A program made the translations under genes and the position numbers. Positions 36,154 to 44,732 of a stretch of DNA of 64,000 bases are shown here, one piece after another. How positions within the stretch are numbered: the first letter of the stretch is position 1; every line of letters starts with the position of its first letter. The DNA is from Silanimonas sp. (GTDB lineage: Bacteria; Pseudomonadota; Gammaproteobacteria; Xanthomonadales; Xanthomonadaceae). The notes below the pieces were generated by a model that did not search any database, was not told where the DNA came from, and saw only the letters and a list, made by a program, of their open reading frames with translations. The DNA lies in the NCBI RefSeq assembly GCF_027531545.1, contig NZ_JAPZSC010000016.1, forward strand, positions 186,001-250,000, in the 5' to 3' direction.

Positions 36154-38646
36154 GTGGCGGTGTACCATCCCGGAATGAAAAAACCTCCGAGAAAGGCCGG
36201 CGGGAAGCAGCTTCCGCCATGGATGCCCGATGTTTTCCGATCGAGCGAGGCACCGCGGCCGGGGGGAGGCTCCGGTAAAAGGTCGTCACGCGTTGCCGCG
36301 CCGCACCAGACGTCCTCGCCGCGTCGCGCCGGACCACCGGAGTTCCGCGACCCCCATGCGGGCCGCGAGGCGCAGCGCTACGACAACCCGATCACCAGCC
36401 GCGAGGCCATCCTCGCGCACCTCGTCGCCGCGCCCGGCCCGGTGACCGCCGACGAACTGGCCAAGGCCTTCGACCTCGAGGCACCCGACCGTTTCGAGGC
36501 GCTGTCGAAGCGGCTCGCCGCGATGGTGCGCGACGGCCAATTGCTGCTGAACCGCCGCGGCGGCTTCGCTCCGGCCGAACGGCTCGACCTCATCCCGGGC
36601 CGCGTCATCGCCAACCCGGACGGCTTCGGCTTCCTGAAGCCCGAGGACGGCAGCGACGACCTGTTCCTGGCGCCGAACGAGATGCGCAAGGTGATGCATG
36701 GCGATCGCGTGCTCGGCTGCGTCACCGGCGTCGACCGTCGCGGACGCCGCGAAGGCGCGATCGTCGAAGTGCTCGAACGCCGGCTCACCCGCGTGATGGG
36801 CCGCTTCGAGGAACGCGCGGGCATCGGCTACGTGGTGCCGGACGACCGTCGCATCCTCGCGGAGGTCCTGATCCCGCCGCTCGCACGCAACGGCGCGAAG
36901 GAAGGCCAGCGCGTGGTCGCCGAGATCACCGCGCCGCCGGAGTCGGGTCGCCCGCCCTTCGGCCGCATCCTGGTCGTGCTGGGTGACCGGCTCACCGCCT
37001 CGCGCGTGGTCGAGGCCGCCATCCACACCCACAACCTGCCGCACGAGTTCCCGCAGGAAACGCTGCACGAGGCCGAAGCCGTGCCGCTCGAGGTGCCGGC
37101 CGACGTCGCCGCGAAGCGCGTCGATCTGCGCAACGTGCCGCTGGTCACCATCGACGGCGAGGACGCGAAGGACTTCGACGACGCCGTGTGGTGCGAAGCG
37201 GACGGCAAGGGTTTCCGCCTGATCGTCGCCATCGCCGACGTCTCGGCCTACGTGCGCCCGGGCACGGCGCTCGACGCCGAGGCCGTGCAGCGCGGTACGT
37301 CGGTGTACTTCCCCGGCTTCGTCGTGCCGATGCTGCCGGAGACGCTCAGCAACGGCATTTGCTCGCTGAACCCGAAGGTCGAACGCCTGTGCTTCGTCTG
37401 CGACATGCGTGTCGATTTCGACGGCAACGTCAGCCGCTCGAAGTTCTACGAGGCGGTGATGCGTTCGCACGCCCGCCTGACGTACACGACGGTGGGCAAG
37501 GCCATCGACGGTGACGAGGAAGCGCTCGTCCAGCTCGGTTCGCTGCGGCCGCAGATCGAGGCCCTGCACCAGCTCTACCGGGTGCTGTCGAAGGCGCGCG
37601 GCGAGCGCGGCGCGATCGAATTCGAATCGGGCGAAGTGCGCTTCGTGCTCGACGCCAAGGGCGAGGTGATCCAGGCCGGCATGCTGGAGCGCAACGACGC
37701 CCACAAGCTGATCGAGGAATGCATGATCGCGGCGAACGTCGAGGCCGCGCGCTTCGTCATCCGCAAGAAGATCCCGGCACCGTTCCGCATCCACGACCGT
37801 CCGCCGGAGCGCAAGTACACCGAGCTGTTGGAATTCCTGATGGAGTTCGGCCTGCGCCTGCCGCCTTGGCAGAAGGTCGAGCCCAAGGACTTCACCACCC
37901 TGCTGCGCAAGGTGCGCAAGCGCCCGGACGCCGCCCTGCTGGAGACCGTGCTGCTGCGCTCGCAGAGCCTCGCGCAGTACTCCATCGAGAACATCGGCCA
38001 CTTCGGCCTCGCGCTGGAAAGCTACGGCCACTTCACCTCGCCGATCCGCCGCTACCCGGACCTGCTGCTGCACCGTTCGATCAAGCACATCCTCAATGGC
38101 GGCAGCGCCAGCGACTTCAACTACACCGAGAAGGAAATGGGCACGCTGTGCCTCGCCTGCTCGGAGAAGGAGCGCCGCGCCGACGAGGCCGAGCGCGAGG
38201 TCGACGAGCGCTACCGCAGCGCGTGGATGGAGCAGCACGTCGGCAGCGATTTCGACGGCGTCGTGAGTGGCGTCACCAGCTTCGGCCTGTTCGTCGAGCT
38301 CATCGAGTCGAAGGTCAACGGGCTCGTGCACGTGACCATGCTGCCGCACGACTACTACCACTTCGACGCCACGCGGAAAACGCTGGCGGGCGAGCGCCGG
38401 GGTTTGGCGTGGTCGCTCGGCGATACGGTGCGGGTGAAGGTGCTGCGCGCTTCCGTCGAGGACCGCCGCATCGATTTCAAGCTGGTGCTGCCGGACGAGA
38501 TCGACACGCCGCGCAAGGGCGGCACGCCGACCACGCGCCCGCACCCCGACGCCAAGGCGCCGCGCGGTGCGGCAAAGGCTGGCCCCGGCAAGCCTGCTGG
38601 CAAGGGCGGCGCGCCCAAATCGAAGGCCGGCAAGTCCCGCCGCTGA
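36154..38646 (+). CDS. rnr: Ribonuclease R
   Basis: 830-aa 3'-5' exoribonuclease that degrades structured RNA. Domains in order: basic N-terminal stretch with a helix-turn-helix-like segment (SREAILAHLVAAPGPVTADELAKAF), cold-shock domains, the RNB catalytic domain with the metal-binding Asp cluster in IDGEDAKDFDDAVW, SPIRRYPDLLLHR, an S1 domain (VGSDFDGVVSGVTSFGLFVEL), and a Lys/Pro/Gly-rich basic tail. Start GTG chosen for its GGAGGAGG site. Followed 22 bases later by rlmB, a widespread rnr-rlmB pair. Divergent from bcsE. Confidence 0.96.
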   Translation: MAVYHPGMKKPPRKAGGKQLPPWMPDVFRSSEAPRPGGGSGKRSSRVAAPHQTSSPRRAGPPEFRDPHAGREAQRYDNPITSREAILAHLVAAPGPVTADELAKAFDLEAPDRFEALSKRLAAMVRDGQLLLNRRGGFAPAERLDLIPGRVIANPDGFGFLKPEDGSDDLFLAPNEMRKVMHGDRVLGCVTGVDRRGRREGAIVEVLERRLTRVMGRFEERAGIGYVVPDDRRILAEVLIPPLARNGAKEGQRVVAEITAPPESGRPPFGRILVVLGDRLTASRVVEAAIHTHNLPHEFPQETLHEAEAVPLEVPADVAAKRVDLRNVPLVTIDGEDAKDFDDAVWCEADGKGFRLIVAIADVSAYVRPGTALDAEAVQRGTSVYFPGFVVPMLPETLSNGICSLNPKVERLCFVCDMRVDFDGNVSRSKFYEAVMRSHARLTYTTVGKAIDGDEEALVQLGSLRPQIEALHQLYRVLSKARGERGAIEFESGEVRFVLDAKGEVIQAGMLERNDAHKLIEECMIAANVEAARFVIRKKIPAPFRIHDRPPERKYTELLEFLMEFGLRLPPWQKVEPKDFTTLLRKVRKRPDAALLETVLLRSQSLAQYSIENIGHFGLALESYGHFTSPIRRYPDLLLHRSIKHILNGGSASDFNYTEKEMGTLCLACSEKERRADEAEREVDERYRSAWMEQHVGSDFDGVVSGVTSFGLFVELIESKVNGLVHVTMLPHDYYHFDATRKTLAGERRGLAWSLGDTVRVKVLRASVEDRRIDFKLVLPDEIDTPRKGGTPTTRPHPDAKAPRGAAKAGPGKPAGKGGAPKSKAGKSRR

Positions 38647-38668
38647 CGAACACGACACGGAACCCCTC

Positions 38669-39415
38669 ATGAGCAAGACCAGCTGGATTGTCGGCATCAA
38701 TGCCGTCGCCTCCGCCCTCGAGCACGACGTCGCCAATGTGCGCGAAGTGCTGATGGAGAACAGTGGCAAGAACCCTCGCCTTTCCGAGATCGAGAAGGAA
38801 GCCGTCGATTGCGGCATCCAAGTGCGGAAGGTGAACACGCAGGCGCTGGAAGGCATCGCCGGCGGCACGCGCCACCAGGGCGTCGCCGCGCGCTACGAAG
38901 CCGCCAAGCTGCTCGACGAGAAGGACCTGAAGGGGCTGGTCGAAGGCGCGGAGGGCAAGGCCCTGGTGCTCGTGCTCGACGGCGTGCAGGACCCGCACAA
39001 CCTCGGCGCCTGCCTGCGCAGCGCCGCGGCGGCGGGCGTGACCTGCGTGATCATCCCGAAGGACAAGGCCGTCGGCGTCACGGCGACGGTTCGCAAGACC
39101 GCTGCCGGCGCCGCGGACCGCATCGCGCTCGTGCAGGTGACGAACCTCGCCCGCGCGCTGCGCGAGCTGAAGGATCTCGGCGTGTGGCTCTACGGCTTCG
39201 CCGGTGAAGCGAAGGCTTCGATCTACTCGCTCGACCTCAAGGGCAATGTGGGTCTCGTGCTCGGGGGCGAGGGCGACGGCCTGCGCCGCCTCACCGGCGA
39301 GACCTGCGACCAGCTCGTCCGCATCCCGATGCCCGGCGACATGGAGAGCCTCAATGTCTCCGTCGCGACCGGCGTCGCGCTGTTCGAGGCGGTCCGCCAG
39401 CGGGGCGCCGCGTGA
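38669..39415 (+). CDS. rlmB: 23S rRNA (guanosine-2'-O-)-methyltransferase RlmB
   Basis: SpoU-family enzyme that methylates G2251 of 23S rRNA. 248 aa: N-terminal substrate-binding domain (WIVGINAVASALEHD) and C-terminal knotted SPOUT domain with LDGVQDPHNLGACLRSA, GLVLGGEGDGLRRLT and IPMPGDMESLNVSVATGVA, the three SpoU motifs. The ATG at 38669 is chosen by comparison with family N termini; longer in-frame openings overlap rnr. Its stop overlaps the GTG of the next small gene. Confidence 0.95.
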   Translation: MSKTSWIVGINAVASALEHDVANVREVLMENSGKNPRLSEIEKEAVDCGIQVRKVNTQALEGIAGGTRHQGVAARYEAAKLLDEKDLKGLVEGAEGKALVLVLDGVQDPHNLGACLRSAAAAGVTCVIIPKDKAVGVTATVRKTAAGAADRIALVQVTNLARALRELKDLGVWLYGFAGEAKASIYSLDLKGNVGLVLGGEGDGLRRLTGETCDQLVRIPMPGDMESLNVSVATGVALFEAVRQRGAA

Positions 39416-39705
39416 GCCTGCAGTGGTTCGACTTCGTCGGCATGGCCGGCATCGGCTTCGTGCTGCTGGCCTACGCGCTGCTGCAGGCGGGCAAGCTGCA
39501 GGGCAGCTCGATCGGCTACCAGGTCGCGAACCTGTTCGGATCGATCTTCATCCTTGTCTCGATCTTCGGTTCGCCGGCCCCGATCACCGAGGTGCTCACG
39601 CCCTTCCTGATGCAGATCGCCTGGATCGCGATCAGCCTTTACGGCCTGTGGCGCGGCTTGGCAGCGCGTGCGGCGGCGTTCCGCGCGCCGAAATCCCCGG
39701 CGTAA
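39412..39705 (+). CDS. Small membrane protein (CBU_0592-like family)
   Basis: 97 aa, three predicted TM helices (FVGMAGIGFVLLAYALLQAG, YQVANLFGSIFILVSIF, LMQIAWIAISLYGLW). It resembles a widespread uncharacterised family of three-TM proteins (CBU_0592-like) that begin with DFVGMAGI. Function unknown. Coupled to rlmB by a GTGA overlap. Confidence 0.75.
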   Translation: MSLQWFDFVGMAGIGFVLLAYALLQAGKLQGSSIGYQVANLFGSIFILVSIFGSPAPITEVLTPFLMQIAWIAISLYGLWRGLAARAAAFRAPKSPA

Positions 39706-39709
39706 GCGC

Positions 39710-40075
39710 TCAGCGCTTTGGTTTCTTCGGCGCGGCCGGTTTGGCCGCGGCTTTCTTCGCGGCCTTCGGTTTCGGCGGCGGCAGCGCTTTCGCGGTGTCG
39801 CGCAGCAGCGCGGCCAACGCTTCCGGATCGTCCAGCCATTCGTCGATCAGGGCGTGCGGCTTGGCGCCCGGGTAGGGCGGGGCCATCGGCGCCGTGGCCA
39901 GCCGAGCGGCCGTGGCCGGCGTGGGCTTGAGGAACAGCTGGTTGTCGCAGGCCAGCGCCACCACGAGGCCGTCCACGTACACGGCGTACTCGCCGAACAT
40001 CTTCTTCAGCGCGACCTCGCCCGCGGCGCGGGCCTGTTCGCGGACGTACTCGGCGAAATCGGCGTCGGTGGCCAT
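39710..40075 (-). CDS. TfoX N-terminal domain protein with Lys/Ala/Pro tail
   Basis: 121 aa. Residues 1-95 match the TfoX_N domain (VALKKMFGEYAVYVDGLVVALACDNQLFLKP), a domain found in the competence regulator TfoX/Sxy and in many stand-alone proteins. The C-terminal Pro/Lys/Ala tail is low complexity and basic, which may mean nucleic-acid contact. Stand-alone TfoX_N proteins have no proven role, so competence control should not be assumed. Lies six bases downstream of the RNase T gene. Confidence 0.82.
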   Translation of the reverse strand: MATDADFAEYVREQARAAGEVALKKMFGEYAVYVDGLVVALACDNQLFLKPTPATAARLATAPMAPPYPGAKPHALIDEWLDDPEALAALLRDTAKALPPPKPKAAKKAAAKPAAPKKPKR

Positions 40076-40081
40076 GGCGGC

Positions 40082-40762
40082 TCAGTCCTGCGCGGCGCGC
40101 TGCAGGTCGAGGTCGTTGAACTGCTTCCAGCGGTTCATCACCGCGCAGAACAGCTGCGCCGTGCGCTCGGTGTCGTAGACGGCCGAATGCGCCTCGTTGC
40201 CGTCCCAGGGCAGCCCTGCGGCTTGGACCGCCTTGGCGAGCACCGTCTGGCCGTAGGCCATGCCGGCCAGCGTCACCGTGTCCATCGTGCTGAAGGGATG
40301 GAAGGGGCTGCGCTTGTGTCCGACACGTGCGATCGCCGCGTTGAGGAAACCGAGGTCGAAGTGCGCGTTGTGGCCGACGAGGATGGCGCGCTGGCAGCCG
40401 TTGCGTTTCGCCGCCGCGCGCACCGGGGTGAAGATGCGGTCGAGCGCGAGCTTCTCCGGTTGCGCGTCGCGGAACGGGTGGTCGAGCTGGATGCCGGTGA
40501 TCTCCAGCGACTTCGGGTCGATCTCGAGGCCCGGCGCGGGCTCCACATGCACGCTCACCGTTTCGCCGGGAAACAGGAAGCCCTCGTCGTCCATCTCGAT
40601 CGGCACCGCGGCGATTTCCAGCAGGGCATGCCGCGCGGACTCGAAGCCGCCGGTCTCGACATCAACGACGACCGGAAGGAAGCCGCGGAAGCGCGAGGCC
40701 ATCGGCGGCGCGCCGGTGGCGGCGGGCGTGCCCTGCGGGCCCTGTTCGTCGAAATCGCTCAT
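40082..40762 (-). CDS. rnt: Ribonuclease T
   Basis: 226-aa DEDDh exonuclease that trims the 3' ends of tRNA and other stable RNA. Motifs: VVDVETGGF (first Asp and Glu), [12 protein letters not shown] (Asp), and [14 protein letters not shown] (His and Asp) give a complete DEDDh set. N terminus carries a short disordered extension before [12 protein letters not shown]. It is the next gene after the phospholipid trio on the same strand, 34 bases away. Confidence 0.94.
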   Translation of the reverse strand: MSDFDEQGPQGTPAATGAPPMASRFRGFLPVVVDVETGGFESARHALLEIAAVPIEMDDEGFLFPGETVSVHVEPAPGLEIDPKSLEITGIQLDHPFRDAQPEKLALDRIFTPVRAAAKRNGCQRAILVGHNAHFDLGFLNAAIARVGHKRSPFHPFSTMDTVTLAGMAYGQTVLAKAVQAAGLPWDGNEAHSAVYDTERTAQLFCAVMNRWKQFNDLDLQRAAQD

Positions 40763-40796
40763 GCCCGCAGGATACCAGCCGCCGCGCGCCGGCCCC

Positions 40797-41741
40797 TCAG
40801 GTCCAGAAGTAGCGCACGAGGTGGAAGAAGATCGGCGCCGAGAAGCACAGCGAATCGAGGCGGTCGAGCATGCCGCCGTGGCCCTCGATCAGGTGCCCCC
40901 AGTCCTTGATGCCGCGGTCGCGCTTGATCGCCGACAGCACCAGCCCGCCGAAGAAGCCCATCACGCAGCTCGCGAAGGCCAGGCCCGCGGCCTGCAGCGG
41001 CGTGAACGGCGTGATCCAGGCCATCGCCGCGCCCAGCGCCGTCGCGCTGAGGATGCCGCCGATGAGCCCCTCCCAAGTCTTCGAGGGCGACAGCGTGGGC
41101 GAGAGCTTGTGGCGGCCGAGCAGCTTGCCCCAGATGTACTGCAGCACGTCGCTGCCTTGAACGACGAGGATCAGGAAGGCGATCAGCAGCATGCCCTCGC
41201 CTTCGTGGCCGGGGATGCGCAGGTCGAGCAGGGCGGGGAGGTGCGACAGGCTGTACACCGCCACCATCACGCCCCACTGGATCGTCGCCGCGCGCGTGAG
41301 GAAGCGCTTCGGGTCGCCGCTCAGCGCGGCGAGGATGGGCAGCAACAGGAAGCCGTACACCGGCACCAGGATCGACCACAGGCTGTACCAGTCGACCCAG
41401 ATCAGCGCGTAGTGCACCGGCAGGCACAGGAAGAAGCTGGCCAGCAGGGCGTGGTGGTCGCCGCGCCGCGTGTCGGTGATGGTGAGGAACTCGCGTAGCG
41501 CCAGGAAGCTCAGCAGCGCGAAGAAGCCGATGACGGCACTGCGCCCCATCCAGAACACCAGGCCGAGCAAGCCCACCATCCACCACCACGCGTTGACGCG
41601 GGCGACGAGGTTGTCGATGACGGCGTTCGGCTGCCCCTTGGCCACGGCGTGTCGCAGCCCGAGGCCGACGAGGCTGGCGAGCAGCAGCGTGCCGCCGAGG
41701 CCGGTGAACAGAAGGACGAACGGATTGGTGAAGTCGGGCAT
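40797..41741 (-). CDS. CdsA-family phosphatidate cytidylyltransferase
   Basis: 314-aa polytopic membrane protein. The CdsA signature is complete: [12 protein letters not shown] and [29 protein letters not shown]. It makes CDP-diacylglycerol from phosphatidate and CTP. The start at 41741 overlaps the acyltransferase stop (TGATG). The three-gene set CDP-alcohol phosphotransferase / acyltransferase / CdsA resembles accessory phospholipid operons such as E. coli ynbAB, so this may be a second CdsA and not the housekeeping copy next to the bam/dxr genes. Confidence 0.9.
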   Translation of the reverse strand: MPDFTNPFVLLFTGLGGTLLLASLVGLGLRHAVAKGQPNAVIDNLVARVNAWWWMVGLLGLVFWMGRSAVIGFFALLSFLALREFLTITDTRRGDHHALLASFFLCLPVHYALIWVDWYSLWSILVPVYGFLLLPILAALSGDPKRFLTRAATIQWGVMVAVYSLSHLPALLDLRIPGHEGEGMLLIAFLILVVQGSDVLQYIWGKLLGRHKLSPTLSPSKTWEGLIGGILSATALGAAMAWITPFTPLQAAGLAFASCVMGFFGGLVLSAIKRDRGIKDWGHLIEGHGGMLDRLDSLCFSAPIFFHLVRYFWT

Positions 41742-42370
41742 CAGCGGTCGTCCTGTTCGGGGGCCAAGGCGAGCAGGGCCTCGCGGGCGCGTTGCAGGAA
41801 GGTGCACTTGGGTTCGCCTTCGTCGACGTGCAGCGGCTCGCCTAAGCGCACCGTGCACAGCAGCGGCACCGGCAGCAGTTCGCCCTTCGGCATCACGCGA
41901 TTGAGGTTGTCGATCCACACCGGCACGAGGTTCAGCGCCGGACGGCGGCGGCCCACGTGCCAGAGGCCGGCTTTGAAGGGCAGCAACCGCTCTTCGGTGA
42001 GATTGCGCGTGCCTTCCGGGAAGAGGATCAGCGAATCGTCGGCGTCGATGGCTTCGAGCATCTGTTCGACCGGATCGGCGGTGCGGGTGGCCGGGTTGCG
42101 GTCGACGAGCACGGCGCGGAACACGCGTTGGCCGATGAAGCGCCGCAGCGGGTCGCCGTTCCAGTAGTCGGCGCCGGCGACGGGACGCGTGCGTACGCGT
42201 TCGTGGGCTTCGAGCGAGGACCACAGCAGGACGAAGTCGCCGTGGCTGCTGTGGTTGGCGAAGTAGACGCGCTGCAGGCCGGGGGGCGGCGGGGCCATCC
42301 AGATGGTGCGTGCGCCGGTGAGCAGGCGCGTGGCCGTGGTGATCGCGGCGGCGGCGAGGCGGGCGAGCAT
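41741..42370 (-). CDS. PlsC-like 1-acylglycerol-3-phosphate acyltransferase family protein
   Basis: 209 aa. Acyltransferase motif I is ANHSSHGDFVLLW (HX4D) and motif III is LFPEGTRN. A hydrophobic N-terminal helix anchors it to the membrane. It transfers an acyl chain to a lysophospholipid. Its ATG at 42370 overlaps the stop of the CDP-alcohol phosphotransferase gene and its stop overlaps the CdsA start, so the trio is coupled. The usual substrate assignment is an inference. Confidence 0.88.
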   Translation of the reverse strand: MLARLAAAAITTATRLLTGARTIWMAPPPPGLQRVYFANHSSHGDFVLLWSSLEAHERVRTRPVAGADYWNGDPLRRFIGQRVFRAVLVDRNPATRTADPVEQMLEAIDADDSLILFPEGTRNLTEERLLPFKAGLWHVGRRRPALNLVPVWIDNLNRVMPKGELLPVPLLCTVRLGEPLHVDEGEPKCTFLQRAREALLALAPEQDDR

Positions 42371-43017
42371 CAGCGCAGCCCCGCGCGCACGCGATTCACG
42401 ATCGTCCACGCCAGCAGCAGGCAGAACACCGGCATCAGCCACGCGATCCACGCCGGCAGCGATCCGGCGAGGCCGAGCCAGAGGCCGAGTGCGCCGAACA
42501 CGAAGGCGCGGTCGCTCTTGCCCAACGGGCCGTCGTAGCGACGCGCGCCACCCATAATCGGGCCGAGCGCGCCCGCATATTCGCTGAGGATGGCCAGCAG
42601 CACGACGCCCACCACCCAGCCCGGACCGAAGGGCGCGACCAGCGCGAAGGGCAGGAAGAGCGCGCTGTCGGCGATGACGTCGGTGAGTTCGTTGAGGTAG
42701 CCGCCGAGTCGCGACTGCTGGCCGAACTCGCGGGCCAACATGCCGTCGACGGCGTTCAAGGCCATGCGCAGCAGCATCCACGCGGGGAGCAGCAGGAACA
42801 GCCCGGGTCGTGGGGCGTAGGCCAAGGTGGCGCCGAGCGCCACGGACACGACGCAGGTGGCGACGGTGACCTGGTTGGCGGTGATGCCGGCCCCAGCCAG
42901 GGCGGCAACGCCCGGGCGAAGCAGGGCCTGGAAGCGGGGCTTGAGGGCGTAGAGCGTCAAGGGGGCATTGGGGAGTGAGGGGCCAGCCACGCTAACGATC
43001 GGCCCCATAGGCGGCAA
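42370..43017 (-). CDS. CDP-alcohol phosphatidyltransferase family protein with Asp-to-Asn changes in the signature
   Basis: 215-aa membrane protein. The family motif D-x2-D-G-x2-A-R-x8-G-x3-D-x3-D is recognisable at 88-113, but the first and third acidic positions are Asn (N88 and N109), while D91 and D113 remain. It may be a distinct subfamily with altered metal binding, or inactive. First gene of the phospholipid trio. Which alcohol is transferred cannot be told. Confidence 0.85.
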   Translation of the reverse strand: MPPMGPIVSVAGPSLPNAPLTLYALKPRFQALLRPGVAALAGAGITANQVTVATCVVSVALGATLAYAPRPGLFLLLPAWMLLRMALNAVDGMLAREFGQQSRLGGYLNELTDVIADSALFLPFALVAPFGPGWVVGVVLLAILSEYAGALGPIMGGARRYDGPLGKSDRAFVFGALGLWLGLAGSLPAWIAWLMPVFCLLLAWTIVNRVRAGLR

Positions 43018-43128
43018 GGTCGGTGTGACCTATGGCCTGGGCGCGTGATCGCGAGTCGTGCATCCAGCGACGCTTCGCGGTTCGAATCCGCTACCGCATC
43101 CCCCGCGCTGTCGGACGGCCCGCCGAGC

Positions 43129-43545
43129 TCAGTCGGCCGTGGCCAGCTGCTGGCGAACCCAGGCCTCGGCCTCCTCGAACCGGTCGAATTCGCGGAACGG
43201 GCTGAATCCGCTGAACACGCTGGCGAAGATCGGCATCATCAAGCTGCGGCCTTCGATATCGGCTGCCGCGACGTAGGCGTTCGCGAACGGCGCGAGGCCG
43301 GAGCGCCGCCACTCGCCGAGCAATTGGTCGAAGGCTTCCAGAGCATCGGGCGTGGCCAGCATGCTCCGGTGGAACGTGCTGACATGGGCGAAGGGCCCGC
43401 CATCGGCCAGGCGCTGGAGCAGCGGTCGATAAGCGCGGATCACCGCTTCCACGATCTCGCCATCGAAGGGCCCCGTCGACTCGAAGAACAGCACCCGATC
43501 CGCGATGTGGGCGGTGATGTGGCCGCGCGGCGCGTGGGGGATCAC
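43129..43545 (-). CDS. Protein of unknown function, paralogue of the adjacent gene (copy B)
   Basis: 138 aa from a GTG. Shares with the next gene upstream a VLFFESTGPFDGEIVEAV opening, GGPFAHVSTFHRSMLATPDAL and a FEEAEAWVRQQLA ending. No TM segment or signal peptide. The alternating strand/helix pattern might be a SpoIIAA/STAS-like fold, but this is a guess. It lies at the end of the phosphate cluster; a separate promoter is not evident. Confidence 0.65.
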   Translation of the reverse strand: MIPHAPRGHITAHIADRVLFFESTGPFDGEIVEAVIRAYRPLLQRLADGGPFAHVSTFHRSMLATPDALEAFDQLLGEWRRSGLAPFANAYVAAADIEGRSLMMPIFASVFSGFSPFREFDRFEEAEAWVRQQLATAD

Positions 43546-43586
43546 GGCCTAAGGCCCCGCGGAGCGCTCGGGCGGGGCCGCCCGGC

Positions 43587-44021
43587 TCACGGCGTGCCCG
43601 CCAGTGCGCGGGCGATCCAGGCTTCCGCCTCGTCCCGCTGCTCGAAGATCTCGAGTAGCGCTCCTTCCCAGGCGCGCCGGTAGTGGGCTTCCACGATCGT
43701 CTTTCCCTCCACATCGGGCCCGACCACGTAGGCGCTGGCCGTCGGCAGGATGCCCATCGCCTTCCAATCGGCGATCAGGGCGGCGAACGTGGTGAAGGCC
43801 TCCGGCGTTGCCAGCATGCTTTCGTGGAACGTGCTGATGTGCCCGAACGGGCCGTCCGCGGCCATCGACGCCATGATCGGCGTGTAGGCCGTGCGCATCA
43901 CCGCGACTGCCTCAGCGTTGAACGGACCGGTGGCCTCGAAGTAGACCACCCGGCCGTGGGGATGCACCTCTACCCGCCCGTGGGCGGGGAAAAGGTCTCC
44001 GTCGAGGCGAGGCGAAGCCAC
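43587..44021 (-). CDS. Protein of unknown function, paralogue of the adjacent gene (copy A)
   Basis: 144 aa from a GTG two bases... specifically four bases past the phoU stop. Reads VVYFEATGPFNAEAVAVM, DGPFGHISTFHESMLATPEAF, YVVGPDVEGKTIVEAHY and DEAEAWIARALAG. The second copy downstream keeps the same blocks, so it is a tandem duplication. Longer in-frame openings overlap phoU and are unlikely. Its tight linkage to phoU suggests co-expression in phosphate starvation. No known family recognised. Confidence 0.68.
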   Translation of the reverse strand: MASPRLDGDLFPAHGRVEVHPHGRVVYFEATGPFNAEAVAVMRTAYTPIMASMAADGPFGHISTFHESMLATPEAFTTFAALIADWKAMGILPTASAYVVGPDVEGKTIVEAHYRRAWEGALLEIFEQRDEAEAWIARALAGTP

Positions 44022-44025
44022 CGGC

Positions 44026-44718
44026 TTACTCGCTGGTCTTGTCGGCCTTTTCTCGGCTTCCCGCCATCGACTCGCCGTGCACCAGGAACCAGGTGTTCTC
44101 GGCGATGTTGGTGGCGTGGTCACCGATGCGCTCGATGTTCTTGGCCATGAACAGCAGATGCGTGCACGGCGTGATCTGCTTCGGATCCTCCGCCATGTAG
44201 GTCAGCAACTCGCGGAACAGGCTGGTGTAAGCCGCATCGAGTTCGGCGTCGCGGTTGCGCATCGCAGCGGCACGGTCGGCGTCGCGCAAGCGGTAGGCCT
44301 CGAGAGCTTCCGCGAGAAGCTCCGACGCCAGCGTCGCAAGGGCGGGCAGGCCGCGTGCCGGGGCCACCGGGGCGCTCTGGTTCAGCACCATCGAGCGCTT
44401 CGCCACGTTGGAAGCGTAGTCGCCGATGCGTTCGATGTCGGCGGCGATGCGCAGCGCGGCATAGACCTCGCGCAGGTCGCGGGCCATCGGCTGGCGCAGG
44501 GCCAGCACGCGCAGCACGTCGTTGGAGATGACCTGCTCCAGCTCGTCGATGGCGTCGTCGTTGATGGTGACGCGCTCGGCCGCCTTGCTGTCGCGGCGTT
44601 GCAGCACGTCGATGGCCGCTTCGATCTGGCCCAGGGCCATCTCGCCCATGCGGGTGATCTCGCCGTTGATGCGCTCGAGCTCGGCGTCGAAGCTCTTGAC
44701 GATGTGTTCGGTGCCCAT
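44026..44718 (-). CDS. phoU: Phosphate signalling regulator PhoU
   Basis: 230 aa with two PhoU helical repeats, each carrying the family motif: DIERIGDYASNVA in the first half and NIERIGDHATNIAE in the second. PhoU couples the Pst transporter to PhoR and keeps the Pho regulon off when phosphate is plentiful. The ATG at 44718 has CAGGAG upstream. Lies 14 bases after pstB, the usual place. Confidence 0.96.
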   Translation of the reverse strand: MGTEHIVKSFDAELERINGEITRMGEMALGQIEAAIDVLQRRDSKAAERVTINDDAIDELEQVISNDVLRVLALRQPMARDLREVYAALRIAADIERIGDYASNVAKRSMVLNQSAPVAPARGLPALATLASELLAEALEAYRLRDADRAAAMRNRDAELDAAYTSLFRELLTYMAEDPKQITPCTHLLFMAKNIERIGDHATNIAENTWFLVHGESMAGSREKADKTSE

Positions 44719-44732
44719 GATTCGCTCCTGGC

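Noticed and set aside
43076-43092. GCGGTTCGAATCCGC, a tRNA T-arm-like sequence in the gap between the CDP-alcohol gene and the unknown paralogue
   Set aside because: No matching acceptor, D-arm or anticodon stem could be found upstream. It may be a chance palindrome or a remnant; not enough to call a tRNA or attachment site.
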